NCBI GenBank assembly: GCA_964390725.1
Contig: CAYMIW010000001.1
Span: 124,001 to 188,000, forward strand
Source of the DNA: JAABTH01 sp964390725
Lineage (GTDB): Bacteria; Bacillota; Dethiobacteria; DTU022
Direction of reading: 5' to 3'
Length of the DNA: 64,000 nucleotides
A model generated the notes under the pieces. That model did no database searches. It was not told where the DNA came from and was given only the letters and a program-made list of their open reading frames with translations. Of the stretch, positions 26,584 through 35,700 are shown one piece after another. Every line of letters starts with the position of its first letter. Position 1 is the stretch's first letter. Both the position numbers and the translations under genes were made by a program.

Positions 26584-27720
26584 ATGTCTGACCAACTCGT
26601 ACCGCTTGTTTCGGTAACTGCCTGTAACAGGTATGACTACAGCGAGATCGATACAGCTTTATATTTTTTACTTGAACCTGTTGGAGGATTAAAAGCATTA
26701 ATTTCTCCGGGACAAAAAGTTTTATTAAAACCGAACCTCCTGGCTGCGGCGAAGCCTTCTGAAGCAGTAACTACTCATCCCCTGGTTATCAGAGTAATGG
26801 CAGATATGATCAGGAAGGCAGGGGGACAGGTATATATTGGAGACAGCCCCGGCAGCGACGATCAGGAATATGCTCACAGAATAGCCGGTTATGAAAAAGT
26901 CTGCGAAGAAACCGGGGCAAAACTACTTCTTTTCCGGGAAGTCGGAGAATGTAAATCTTCTTATACTCACGATCTTGTTTTGCCCCTGGCCGCAGAACTG
27001 GAAGAAATCGACCTGGTTATCAATGTGGCTAAGTTTAAAACTCATCCCCTGACCGGAATGACCGCGGCAGTGAAGAATATGTACGGCACCGTAGCGGGTA
27101 AAAATAAAAAAAAGTTTCACCTTGAACATCCTTTGCCCCTTGATTTTTCCAGGATTTTGGTTGAAGTGTGCCTGGCTGTTAAACCGGCTTTTTCACTTAT
27201 TGATGCAGTTGTCTCCATGGAAGGGCTCGGTCCACGTCGTGGTAAACCGAGGCAGACCAAATTACTGCTCGGATCGGTAAACCCTTTTGCTCTTGACCGG
27301 ATAATGGCGGACATTGCCGGTTTCAGACCAGAGCAGGTAACAACCGTGGTGATAGCCGGGCAGATGAACATTCCCGGGGCAAAAATTGAAGATATTAAAG
27401 TGCATGGTTTAAAACCGGAACAATGCCGATTCAAAAATTTTGATCGGGGAGCGCTGACAGGGGGCCGGGTAAACCGTTTACTGACAAATATCCCCCTGGC
27501 CTGGCTAAAAAATTTTATCTACGCCCGCAGGCCTTATCCTTACATTGACCAACAATGTTGCACATCTTGTGGCGAATGTCTGAAGAACTGCCCCCTGCAG
27601 ATTATTACAGCAGAAGATAAAATACCGGAAATAAACTACTATGAGTGTATTCGTTGTTACTGTTGCCAGGAGGTCTGCGCGCACGGGGCGATTAAACTGA
27701 GCAGGAATATAGTAACCTGA
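26584..27720 (+). CDS. DUF362 protein with C-terminal 2x[4Fe-4S] ferredoxin domain
   Basis: A 378-residue protein. Residues 1 to about 300 are DUF362 (LLKPNLLAAAKPSEAVTTHP, DSPGSDDQEY, VAKFKTHPLTGMTAAVKNMY). The last about 55 residues carry two cluster motifs: CCTSCGECLKNCP and CIRCYCCQEVCAHGAI. DUF362-ferredoxin proteins are common in anaerobes; the function is not established, though electron transfer is expected. Starts 26 bases after the GAPDH stop, so it is probably co-transcribed. Confidence 0.88.
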   Translation: MSDQLVPLVSVTACNRYDYSEIDTALYFLLEPVGGLKALISPGQKVLLKPNLLAAAKPSEAVTTHPLVIRVMADMIRKAGGQVYIGDSPGSDDQEYAHRIAGYEKVCEETGAKLLLFREVGECKSSYTHDLVLPLAAELEEIDLVINVAKFKTHPLTGMTAAVKNMYGTVAGKNKKKFHLEHPLPLDFSRILVEVCLAVKPAFSLIDAVVSMEGLGPRRGKPRQTKLLLGSVNPFALDRIMADIAGFRPEQVTTVVIAGQMNIPGAKIEDIKVHGLKPEQCRFKNFDRGALTGGRVNRLLTNIPLAWLKNFIYARRPYPYIDQQCCTSCGECLKNCPLQIITAEDKIPEINYYECIRCYCCQEVCAHGAIKLSRNIVT

Positions 27721-27746
27721 TTTAGTCCAGGAATCAAAAAAACTAA

Positions 27747-28280
27747 TTACTGGTAGTTTTCATTTTCGTAATCAAGCTGGATCTGGTTCATTTGCCCCCA
27801 GAGGTCAGGAGGGATCAGCTTATTAATTATTTCCTCAACCTTGTAAGCTGCAGTCTGTACCGGATCAGCCAGATCAGAAAAAGCAGGGGAATTGTATCGT
27901 TGCCCGGCGGCTGTCATTGACAGTGAAACAGTTGCTCCACCGTCAACCGGATCGCCGGCCGGCCAGTCATTGCTAAACAGGTTGTTATCTAACAGGAATA
28001 GATAGAGGGTATTCAGATCTTCCGGGCTGATTACAAACGAGCGGTCCATTGATTTTTCACCATCTCCCGTTTTGTAGCGAAACTGCCCTTCATTCTCAGG
28101 TCCAATGATAACTTCATATGAGTACTGCATCCAGGGGTCAGGCATAATCCCTGTGGTCCAGTTAAGCTGCAGGTAAAAGTCACCAGGTTTTTCTGCAGGA
28201 GGTTGCGCGGGTGTATCACCCTGCATCCTGCCGCATCCGCTGAGGAAGAAAATCAACAAAAGCAGGCTTATTATTCGCAT
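27747..28280 (-). CDS. Hypothetical lipoprotein
   Basis: A 177-residue protein with signal peptide MRIISLLLLIFFLSGC; the LSGC lipobox predicts lipid anchoring. The mature part has a Pro-rich linker (TPAQPPAEKPGD), then YLQLNWTTGIMPDPWMQYSY and a beta-rich domain. No family recognised. ATG has AGGGAG upstream. It follows the other lipoprotein gene with a 3-base gap, so both are one operon, convergent with the DUF362 gene. Confidence 0.75.
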   Translation of the reverse strand: MRIISLLLLIFFLSGCGRMQGDTPAQPPAEKPGDFYLQLNWTTGIMPDPWMQYSYEVIIGPENEGQFRYKTGDGEKSMDRSFVISPEDLNTLYLFLLDNNLFSNDWPAGDPVDGGATVSLSMTAAGQRYNSPAFSDLADPVQTAAYKVEEIINKLIPPDLWGQMNQIQLDYENENYQ

Positions 28281-28283
28281 TGT

Positions 28284-28781
28284 TTACTCCCTGTAATCCA
28301 GTTCAAATATAATTTTATCTTCTGAGACCTGTGTTAAATTAATTGTAAGACTACTGCCCCGGTCGTTGATATAGTAAAAAACCTGTTCATGTCCTTCAAT
28401 ATTTGAAGTTCTGTCCGGATTAAATGTCCAGTCAAATGATGTGCCGCTTTCCCTGCGGGCATTCATGTAAAAATTGTTTGCCCTTGATATCTGAATATTG
28501 CCGAAGCCCGCTGCATACATGCCGGTTTCGCTTCTTTCATACCTGGTAACTGCAAACTCATTCATTACTGCCGGGACTTCCCGTGGCCAATCGGGCGGAG
28601 TGCCGAAAAAGTCGAACAGCACCTCTTGTTCAGAAATATATGACCAGTTATCTGCGCCAGGATTGTCCCCTTGTTCCTCAAAGTCCCCCGGGAGGGTGGT
28701 TTGCCCTGAACAGGCGCAGCATGTCATAATGATCACTACCATCAAAATTGTAATAACGGCATTTTGTTTATTAATTATCAT
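28284..28781 (-). CDS. Hypothetical lipoprotein
   Basis: A 165-residue protein: hydrophobic leader ITILMVVIIMTCCACSG, where a lipobox-like CCAC or TCCAC would give an N-terminal lipid Cys. The mature part includes FGTPPDWPREVPAVMNEFAV and a strand-rich region. No family recognised. It is the first gene of a two-gene minus-strand operon. The repeated Trp/Pro pattern resembles small secreted beta domains; no function is assigned. Confidence 0.72.
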   Translation of the reverse strand: MIINKQNAVITILMVVIIMTCCACSGQTTLPGDFEEQGDNPGADNWSYISEQEVLFDFFGTPPDWPREVPAVMNEFAVTRYERSETGMYAAGFGNIQISRANNFYMNARRESGTSFDWTFNPDRTSNIEGHEQVFYYINDRGSSLTINLTQVSEDKIIFELDYRE

Positions 28782-29344
28782 TTCACCTTACCAGTTTAAT
28801 AATAGATATTTCGCCTGATTAGCCTTTTAAGCTATTATAACCATTTTATCCGTTTATCACTATATTAATGTTGAATTTTTTCGTTAACTGTATTTGATGA
28901 AATTCTAATAGGACATAAGTCGCATTCCGCCTGGTAATACTATCAATATGACCTTGATTTGATGGAATACCCTCCGCTACAGTGTATTGACAAGGATGTG
29001 TCATGGCGCAGCTGGTTAACCCTTCAAACCTTATTTATATTCTCCAATAACAAGATTATTGATCATGTGGTAACTCTTGAGTAATCCGGTGTCTTTCCCG
29101 ACATATTCGGGCCATTTAAGTGTTGTTTAAATTTATAATAAAACATAGCTCCTGAAGATTATACCCATTTAACAATGGGGCAAAACCCAAACATAAATGA
29201 GAAACAGATATATTTAAAATAAGAAATGTGCTTATATTATTTTGCGTATATATCAAACTATTATATAAAAAGCTAATGCAGTCAGATGAAATCACATGCA
29301 CAGAATATTGATATAAAACTGACAAGATTCAGAAGAGGTGCGAT
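28782..29344. other. Intergenic region between divergent lipoprotein and signalling operons
   Basis: A 563-base AT-rich stretch without a convincing gene. It contains a short open frame of 48 codons (28938-29081) with no recognised family, a weak sigma-A-like box pair TTGCGT (29242-29247) and TATAAA (29264-29269) with a 16-base spacer that could drive the receiver/MCP genes, and a short CCCGA/TCGGG hairpin at 29097-29111. Nothing else seen. Confidence 0.5.
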
Positions 29345-29719
29345 TTGTCATATTACCGGATACTGGTTATTGATCCCACAAAGCATTTCTCTGTTGCCTC
29401 AAAACGCTTTCTCGAAGCACAGGATGCAGTTGAAGCGGTAAAAGTCGTAGCTGCAAGTGCAATGCTACATGTTACTAACTCTTTTAATCCAAATATTTTA
29501 CTTGTAGATATAAATAATATTTATGAAGAAACCTTGCTTCAGCAGTTTTGTTTAATCAATAAAGGAATAATACCGGATATATTTATAATTGCTTTAACAT
29601 TATATCCTGAATGTAATAATGATCGGACACTTAATGAGAAGCTGTCAGTAAATGCCTGTGTTTCCCGACAAAATTTTGCGGTAGAGATGCTTTTGCTTTT
29701 AGAACAGGGGGTAACTTAA
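29345..29719 (+). CDS. Degenerate receiver-domain protein
   Basis: A 124-residue protein with a receiver-like start (YYRILVIDPTKHFSVASKRF) and a strand with FNPNILLVDINNIY, where the Asp fits the phospho-acceptor place. The acidic pair after the first strand is reduced to one Asp (VIDPTK), and no conserved Thr/Lys pair is clear, so phosphorylation may be lost. TTG start with GAGGTG upstream. It precedes the MCP by 73 bases; a role in chemosensory signalling is inferred. Confidence 0.6.
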   Translation: MSYYRILVIDPTKHFSVASKRFLEAQDAVEAVKVVAASAMLHVTNSFNPNILLVDINNIYEETLLQQFCLINKGIIPDIFIIALTLYPECNNDRTLNEKLSVNACVSRQNFAVEMLLLLEQGVT

Positions 29720-29792
29720 TGGTAAATGCTTGAACTGCTGACTTCCAATTATATTTATGCCATACACTTAGTACTCAAATGGAGGGATATTA

Positions 29793-31757
29793 ATGAACCT
29801 AAAAGTCAGGTTGATTGTATTGTTTTTGCTGATTGGTATTGTACCGCTGGCTGTTATCGGAGTTATTAGTTTCACTATGGCCAGCCAAAATGTTGAAGAA
29901 GAAATTTATAAAGGTAAAGAAGCATTTAGTGAACTGAAAGATGTCCAGTTCAGAGACTTATTTGATAATACCCTGGGCGATGGCAATGTTTTAGCAATTA
30001 CCACGGATATTTATCAAAGTCTTAATATCCTGCAGGGGGGGGTGTACCAGGGGCAAACAGTTGAAATTGCAGGTGATACATCTGACCCTCTCTGGCTTAG
30101 TCGTATAGCTATGTTGGATGATTTAACCCAGAGAGCAATGAATGAATATGGCTATGCTCAAATAATACTAACGGATTCTAACGGCGTTATAGTTTATGAT
30201 TCACTTAAAGAATTAGACGGGGTTGATATATCCGATCGATCTTATATTCAGGGGGCGCTGAACGGTCGGCAAACCTGGGCTGAATTGTTTTATTCAAATT
30301 TTGTTGATAGCAATGTTATGGCTCTCGGCAATCCTGTATACAGTAACGGCACCAGTGGGGCTATAGTGGGAACTGTTAATCTATTTATCTATAATGATAT
30401 GATCATTGATAAGCTTAACGAAGGCAGGGATTACCTTGGGGAGACGGCTGATATTTATTTAATTGATGCAGACGGTCTTCTGCTAACTGATACCCGGTTT
30501 GGTGAATACTCATCAGGTGCTGCGCTTAATAAAAGTATCAATACAGGTGCGGTAGAATTACTGGCAGGGCCGATTCGTGAAGGAAATACTGATTTTATAG
30601 CTCACGATGTTTGGATAGATTATATGGGTGATGAAGTGCTTGGTATTGTGGAGGTTTCTATGTTAGGAGACATACCGGTTGGTATGGTTATTGAACTGGC
30701 AACCAGAGAGGCTTTTGCCGGAGTGAATACCTTACGAAATATAATGATAAGCATCGGGGTTGTCGTTGCTGCGATTGTAGCTCTGCTCGGGTTTTTTGTT
30801 GCCAGTGGTATTGCCAAACCTGTCCAGGAAGTAGCTAAAGTGGCCGGCATTATTGCCGGTGGTGATTTTACTATAGAAACTAAGATCAAGCGTAAAGATG
30901 AAATTGGTCAGTTGGCCAGGGCTTTCAATTCAATGGGTGAGAGTCTGCGTTCGTTGATCAATACCGCAGTGGAAATGTCTACCGGGGTAAACAACGGTTC
31001 AGAATCAGTTTCGGCAGCTTCGGAAGAGATGAGCTCTTCTTTGCAGGAGGTTTCGGCCTCTACAAACGAGTTTGCTTCAAATGCGACAAACCTTAGTGAA
31101 AATTCTCAGACTATGGCTGAAACTAACGCCAAGATCCTTGAACGGGCCGAAGAGGGCAATAAGGCAATAGCAGAAGCGGTTAACCAGATGCAAGTAATCA
31201 ACAACCGGGTTAGAGAGTTGCAGGATGTGATTACTGAAGTGGACCAGAGGTCAAACGATATAGGAAAAATTTTAGGGGTAATAACAGATATAGCGGATCA
31301 GACTAATCTGTTGGCATTGAACGCCGCTATAGAAGCGGCAAGAGCAGGTGAACAGGGCCGAGGTTTTGCTGTAGTTGCCGAAGAAGTTCGAAAACTTGCA
31401 GAACAGTCGGCTGGGGCAGCCAAAGAAATCGGCGAGCTGATTGTTGCTACCCAGGAGGAAAGTAAAAAAGCTCTCGAAAGCATGCATCTGGGAGTCAAAG
31501 ATGTTGAATCGGGAACTGAGGTAGTTTCGAGAACAGGGATCACTTTCGGAGAAATATTGCAGGATGTTTCAGGAATATCTAAGCAAGTAGAAGAAACTGC
31601 TTCTGCTGCGCAGGAACTCAGCGCCGGCAGTGAAGAAATGGCAGCTTCAATTGAAGAACAGTCATCAACTATGGAAGAAATGGCTGCAACCGCTGAAGAA
31701 CTGCGAGCAGCAGCAGAGCGCCTCTTCCAGGAGTTACAAAAGTTTAAGTACCAATAA
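29793..31757 (+). CDS. Methyl-accepting chemotaxis protein (Cache-HAMP-MCP signal)
   Basis: A 654-residue transducer. TM1 about 7-29; an extracellular double-Cache-like domain about 35-290 (IILTDSNGVIVYDSLKELDG, DISDRSYIQGALNG); TM2 about 316-340 (ISIGVVVAAIVALLGFFVAS); HAMP about 340-392; cytoplasmic coiled coil with the conserved tip near 495-525 (ITDIADQTNLLALNAAIEAA, then GRGFAVVAEEVRKLAEQS). It binds a small ligand outside and controls a CheA through CheW. CheW follows; no CheA is in the window. Confidence 0.95.
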   Translation: MNLKVRLIVLFLLIGIVPLAVIGVISFTMASQNVEEEIYKGKEAFSELKDVQFRDLFDNTLGDGNVLAITTDIYQSLNILQGGVYQGQTVEIAGDTSDPLWLSRIAMLDDLTQRAMNEYGYAQIILTDSNGVIVYDSLKELDGVDISDRSYIQGALNGRQTWAELFYSNFVDSNVMALGNPVYSNGTSGAIVGTVNLFIYNDMIIDKLNEGRDYLGETADIYLIDADGLLLTDTRFGEYSSGAALNKSINTGAVELLAGPIREGNTDFIAHDVWIDYMGDEVLGIVEVSMLGDIPVGMVIELATREAFAGVNTLRNIMISIGVVVAAIVALLGFFVASGIAKPVQEVAKVAGIIAGGDFTIETKIKRKDEIGQLARAFNSMGESLRSLINTAVEMSTGVNNGSESVSAASEEMSSSLQEVSASTNEFASNATNLSENSQTMAETNAKILERAEEGNKAIAEAVNQMQVINNRVRELQDVITEVDQRSNDIGKILGVITDIADQTNLLALNAAIEAARAGEQGRGFAVVAEEVRKLAEQSAGAAKEIGELIVATQEESKKALESMHLGVKDVESGTEVVSRTGITFGEILQDVSGISKQVEETASAAQELSAGSEEMAASIEEQSSTMEEMAATAEELRAAAERLFQELQKFKYQ

Positions 31758-31903
31758 AGACGATAATAGTAAATGACTTTTGTTTGAACTCTCTCCCGGC
31801 GTTCAGTGGGAGCTGAATGCCGAAAGGTAGAAATGAAGTTGTTCCTGTTTTCTCCGGATTTCCGGAGCCAAATCCCGGTATTATTGAAAGAAGGAGAAGC
31901 AAA

Positions 31904-32407
31904 ATGTCAAATATAACAAAAAAAGGAGAAACCCAACTGGTTGTATTTAATATAGATCATGAAGAGTTTGCCTGTAACATTAATGATGTTCGCGAAGTGC
32001 TAAAAATGATCAATGTTACACCTCTTCCCCGAGCACTTGACTTCGTAGAAGGTGTAATTAATCTGCGGGGAGAGGTAATACCGGTTATCGACCTCCGCAA
32101 ACGCTTTAGCTTGCCCGATGCAGAAAGAACTGCAGATAGCAGGATTATCATTGTTGAGGTAGAAAATCGCATGGTTGGCTTGATTGTCGATTCTGTCAGC
32201 GAAGTAATCCGACTTCTTGATACCCAGATTCAGGAAACGCCTGACCGAGTAGTTGGTCGGCAGGCAAAACTGATTAAAGGTGTTGGCAAAATTAGGGAAC
32301 GCATGTTGATTATCTTAGATTTGAATTGTATTTTAACCTCAGAGGAGCATTTTGCTCTGGATGATATTACCACTAAAAATAAGGAGCTGTCTGTTAATTC
32401 AGTCTGA
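31904..32407 (+). CDS. cheW: Chemotaxis coupling protein CheW
   Basis: A 167-residue single CheW domain: QLVVFNIDHEEFACNINDVR, VINLRGEVIPVIDLRKRFSL, and VGLIVDSVSEVIRL. It links chemoreceptors to the kinase CheA. Start ATG 31904 chosen for AAGGAG at 31891-31896; the frame opens earlier (31817) but without a site. It follows the MCP by 146 bases. As no CheA is near, it probably feeds a kinase encoded elsewhere. Confidence 0.93.
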   Translation: MSNITKKGETQLVVFNIDHEEFACNINDVREVLKMINVTPLPRALDFVEGVINLRGEVIPVIDLRKRFSLPDAERTADSRIIIVEVENRMVGLIVDSVSEVIRLLDTQIQETPDRVVGRQAKLIKGVGKIRERMLIILDLNCILTSEEHFALDDITTKNKELSVNSV

Positions 32408-32779
32408 AATTTTGGAAGTTGCTTTATTGATGAGGCAGCTTGATATCAGGAAGTTTATACAGTTAAAGAAAGTAATAGTATCTTGAACAATTTAAAATGG
32501 AAGCAATAATGATAACCATCTGGAATTTAGTTTGTAATCCGCAGGGAAGTTCGTCGGGCTATTCTGAGTCTAGCTATACTTACCCTGCGGATTTATGTGC
32601 GTTTTATTAAGCTTTTCGAAGAAGAAAATAGTATTATGGAAACTCAGAATAAAGATAATGGCAGTTTCTTCAAAATCAACCTGTTTTAAACGACGCACTT
32701 ACTTGCCAACACATTAATATAAAGAAATTATTCATATGATGATGTGCAGCTAACAGAAATAAGATAATTAATCGAGGCG
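32408..32779. other. Intergenic region before the hybrid kinase
   Basis: 372 AT-rich bases with no supported gene. The main structure is a perfect 11-bp inverted repeat, AATCCGCAGGG at 32536-32546 and CCCTGCGGATT at 32583-32593, separated by 36 bases, which could form a long hairpin. No T tract follows directly, so it is not a standard terminator. I see no known riboswitch core and no clear promoter. Confidence 0.5.
32536..32593. repeat. 11-bp perfect inverted repeat with 36-base loop
   Basis: AATCCGCAGGG and its exact reverse complement flank a 36-base interior. The GC-rich arms stand out in AT-rich surroundings. Could be an RNA hairpin, a protein site or a short mobile relic; nothing decides. 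Confidence 0.55.
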
Positions 32780-35700
32780 ATGCGTTTGATCAGGAAAGCA
32801 ACCACTACTTTATCTTTATCAACAAAAGAAGCATTGCCTGTTGTATTCTTTGTTTGTTCTCTTCTTTTAACTTATTTCGTCTGGTTTATCTATGGACAGG
32901 CTTTCTTAAAAAGAGAAGAGCGGTGTTTTGATGAGCGGGTTGTGCAGATCATAGATGTAATAAATAATAGGATATCTCAATATCAGTTAATTCTTCAAGG
33001 CGCAGAAGCAATGTTTCTGGTTTCTGAAGAGATTACCGGCGATCAGTGGCAGGCTTATTATAACAGCAGGCAAATATCCCTTCGATATCCGGGTATTAAT
33101 AAGTTTGTATACTGTGAATATCCTGATACTGCCGAACGGGAATTATATATTGATGGTGATTCAATAAGGCTCGATAACATAAGTGATGAGTACCTGCCGA
33201 TTGTTTTTATTGAACCTTTTGACTGTGAACTTAACAAAAACATGATCGGCTATAATCTTTATAGTGAACCAGTGTACCGAGAGGCTTTAACACACGCCAG
33301 GGATACCGGGGAGACAGTAATATCAGGAATGATAGAATTAGTTACCGGTTTAGATAACAATATTCAACCGTCATTTATTGTTATTGTCCCCGTATATAAA
33401 AAAGAAATGCCGCTCAACAGTTTTGTGGAACGCAGGGTGGCGATTGAAGGTTACATTGTGGGTTTCGTCAGCGCAGTTGATTTTTTCCATAATCTCTTTT
33501 TACAATCTAATTATCTTGTAGATTTTCAAATATATGCTGGATCTGAAATTGCTGCTGAGCTGGAATTATATAATAGTTTTAACCTGACCAATACTGAAAA
33601 TGCAATATATGAGCCCCTGTTCACCAGTCAAGTTGTCTTGGAACATTATCATCAATGGTGGTCGCTTATCTTTCAAACTACCCCTGCTTATGAGAGTAAC
33701 ATAAAGAAGAATACAGGAAGAGTAATTCTTGTAATCGGGATTATGTTCAGTTTTATATTCTATATCTATATTAGATCGCTTCTGTTAACAGCTAAGCGTG
33801 CCCGTGCCCTATCTCTGGAAATGGCTGTAAATTCCAAAGAAAGCGAAGAAAAACTTCTGCAAATAAGTGAAAATATCGATGAAGTCTTCTGGTTACGGAC
33901 AGAAAACCCTGTTAAAACGCTTTATGTCAACCGTGCCTATGAGAAAATCTGGGGAAAGTCTTGCCAATCTTTATATCAATATCCTGATTCTTTTATGGAT
34001 AATGTATATATTGAGGACCGTGAAATAGTTAATAAAGAATTTCTTAAATATAATGAAACAGGTTTGTTTTCCCTTGAATACCGAATTGTTAGAGAAGACG
34101 GAGATGTTCGCTGGGTAAGGGTGCGTACATATCCAGTAAGAGATTCAGGTGGTGATTGCACCAGCTATGCAGGAATTGCAGCCGATATTACCGAACGCAA
34201 AAAAGCGGAAGTAGTTGGCAGACAGTTGATATTTGAAAAAACCTTGTCTGATATATTATCCTCTTTTATAGGTTGTTCATGGGCGACTTTTGAAGATGTA
34301 ATGTCAGATGTGCTTAAAAGGGTTGCTCAACAGTATGGTTTCGGATCCAGTTATTTATATTTGCTGTCCCACAATAAGAAAGAAATGGAAAATACATATG
34401 GGTGGTATTCAGAAGAGCATAGCTCCCAGTTTAATCAAAGGCAAACGATCAGAGCAGATGATTACCCCTGGTTGATGGAAAAGTTGAATAAATTTGAGAC
34501 GGTTCTTTTAGCTGACATGATCAATGTATCAGCTAAAGCAATAAAGGATATTCGCAACTTTTTTGGCTATATTCCGAATTCTATCATGTTTTTTCCTATA
34601 GTCAATGATGGTAAACTTTTCGGTATTCTTATATTTAATTTATCAAATCAATTTGTTATACGGAGAAAAGAAGAAATTGAGCAGCTTAAGGTAATTGCAG
34701 AAACTATTTCCGGCCTTTTGTTAAAACATCATGCTGATCTTGAGTTGCAAAAACGGGCAGAGTTTCAAAAATTATTGATGCAAATTGCTACCAGTTTTGT
34801 CAATCCCCCACTAGGACAAATTAACGAAACTATAAACGAAATGCTTAAGATGGTAGGAGACTATACCGGTGTTGACAGGGCTTATATTTTTACGCATAAC
34901 CACGAAAAAAAAGTGACATACAATACTTATGAGTGGTGTGCAAAAGGAATTACTTCAGAAATTAACAACCTGCAGGAGATACCTTTTAGCAGTTTTACCG
35001 AAATAATTGAAGCACACGACACTACAGAAATTTTTAATATCACGGATGTAGCAACCCTGCCTGCCGCTTCAAAAGTACGGTCTATCTTAGAAGCACAGGA
35101 TATAAAATCTCTGATCCTGATTCCGCTGGTTTACGAAAAAACAAATATCGGTTTTGTGGGTTTCGATGCAGTAATGGAACACAGAATATTTTCCGACTTA
35201 GAAAAACCCCTTCTTTCATTACTGGCAGAGCTGATTACCAATATTCTGATGCGGCATCTTAAAGATGCAGAGCTTCTGGAGATGAACCAGCAGCTTCAAA
35301 TTACACAGAAAAAATCAGAATCAGCCAATAGAGCCAAGAGCCGCTTTTTAGCAAGCATGAGCCATGAAATTCGTTCTCCAATGAATATAATATGCGGCAT
35401 GACAAACCTACTTTGTGAATCGGGTTTGCAATCTGAACAACTTGATTATGCTAAGATGGCTCGAGATTCGGCAGAACACCTGTTGACAATTATTAATGAT
35501 ATATTAGATTTTTCCCGTATTGAAGCCGGCCAGTTTGAAATAATTTATTCGCAATTTGAACTTGCTAAAGAAGTGGGAAAAACTGTAACACCATTTGTGA
35601 AGCGTGCTCAGGATCTGGGCTTGGAACTGCTCTGTCACTTTGATGATCAGTTGCCAGATTTAGTAGTTGGGGATCTATCTCGTTTGAATCAGGTTTTGAT

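Noticed and set aside
27739..27766. Short AAAACTA/TAGTTTT hairpin between convergent genes as terminator
   Set aside because: Stem is only 7 AT-rich pairs and overlaps a stop codon; too weak to call.
28938..29084. 48-codon open frame in the 28.8-29.3 kb gap
   Set aside because: No ribosome site before its ATG and no family recognised; could be a worn relic, but nothing supports it.
29116..29325. Minus-strand 69-codon frame before the receiver gene
   Set aside because: AT-rich low-complexity translation with no ribosome site; covers the probable promoter of the plus-strand genes.
32408..32779. 37-codon frame from ATG 32497 spanning the inverted repeat
   Set aside because: No ribosome site and odd composition; the repeat explains the pattern better.
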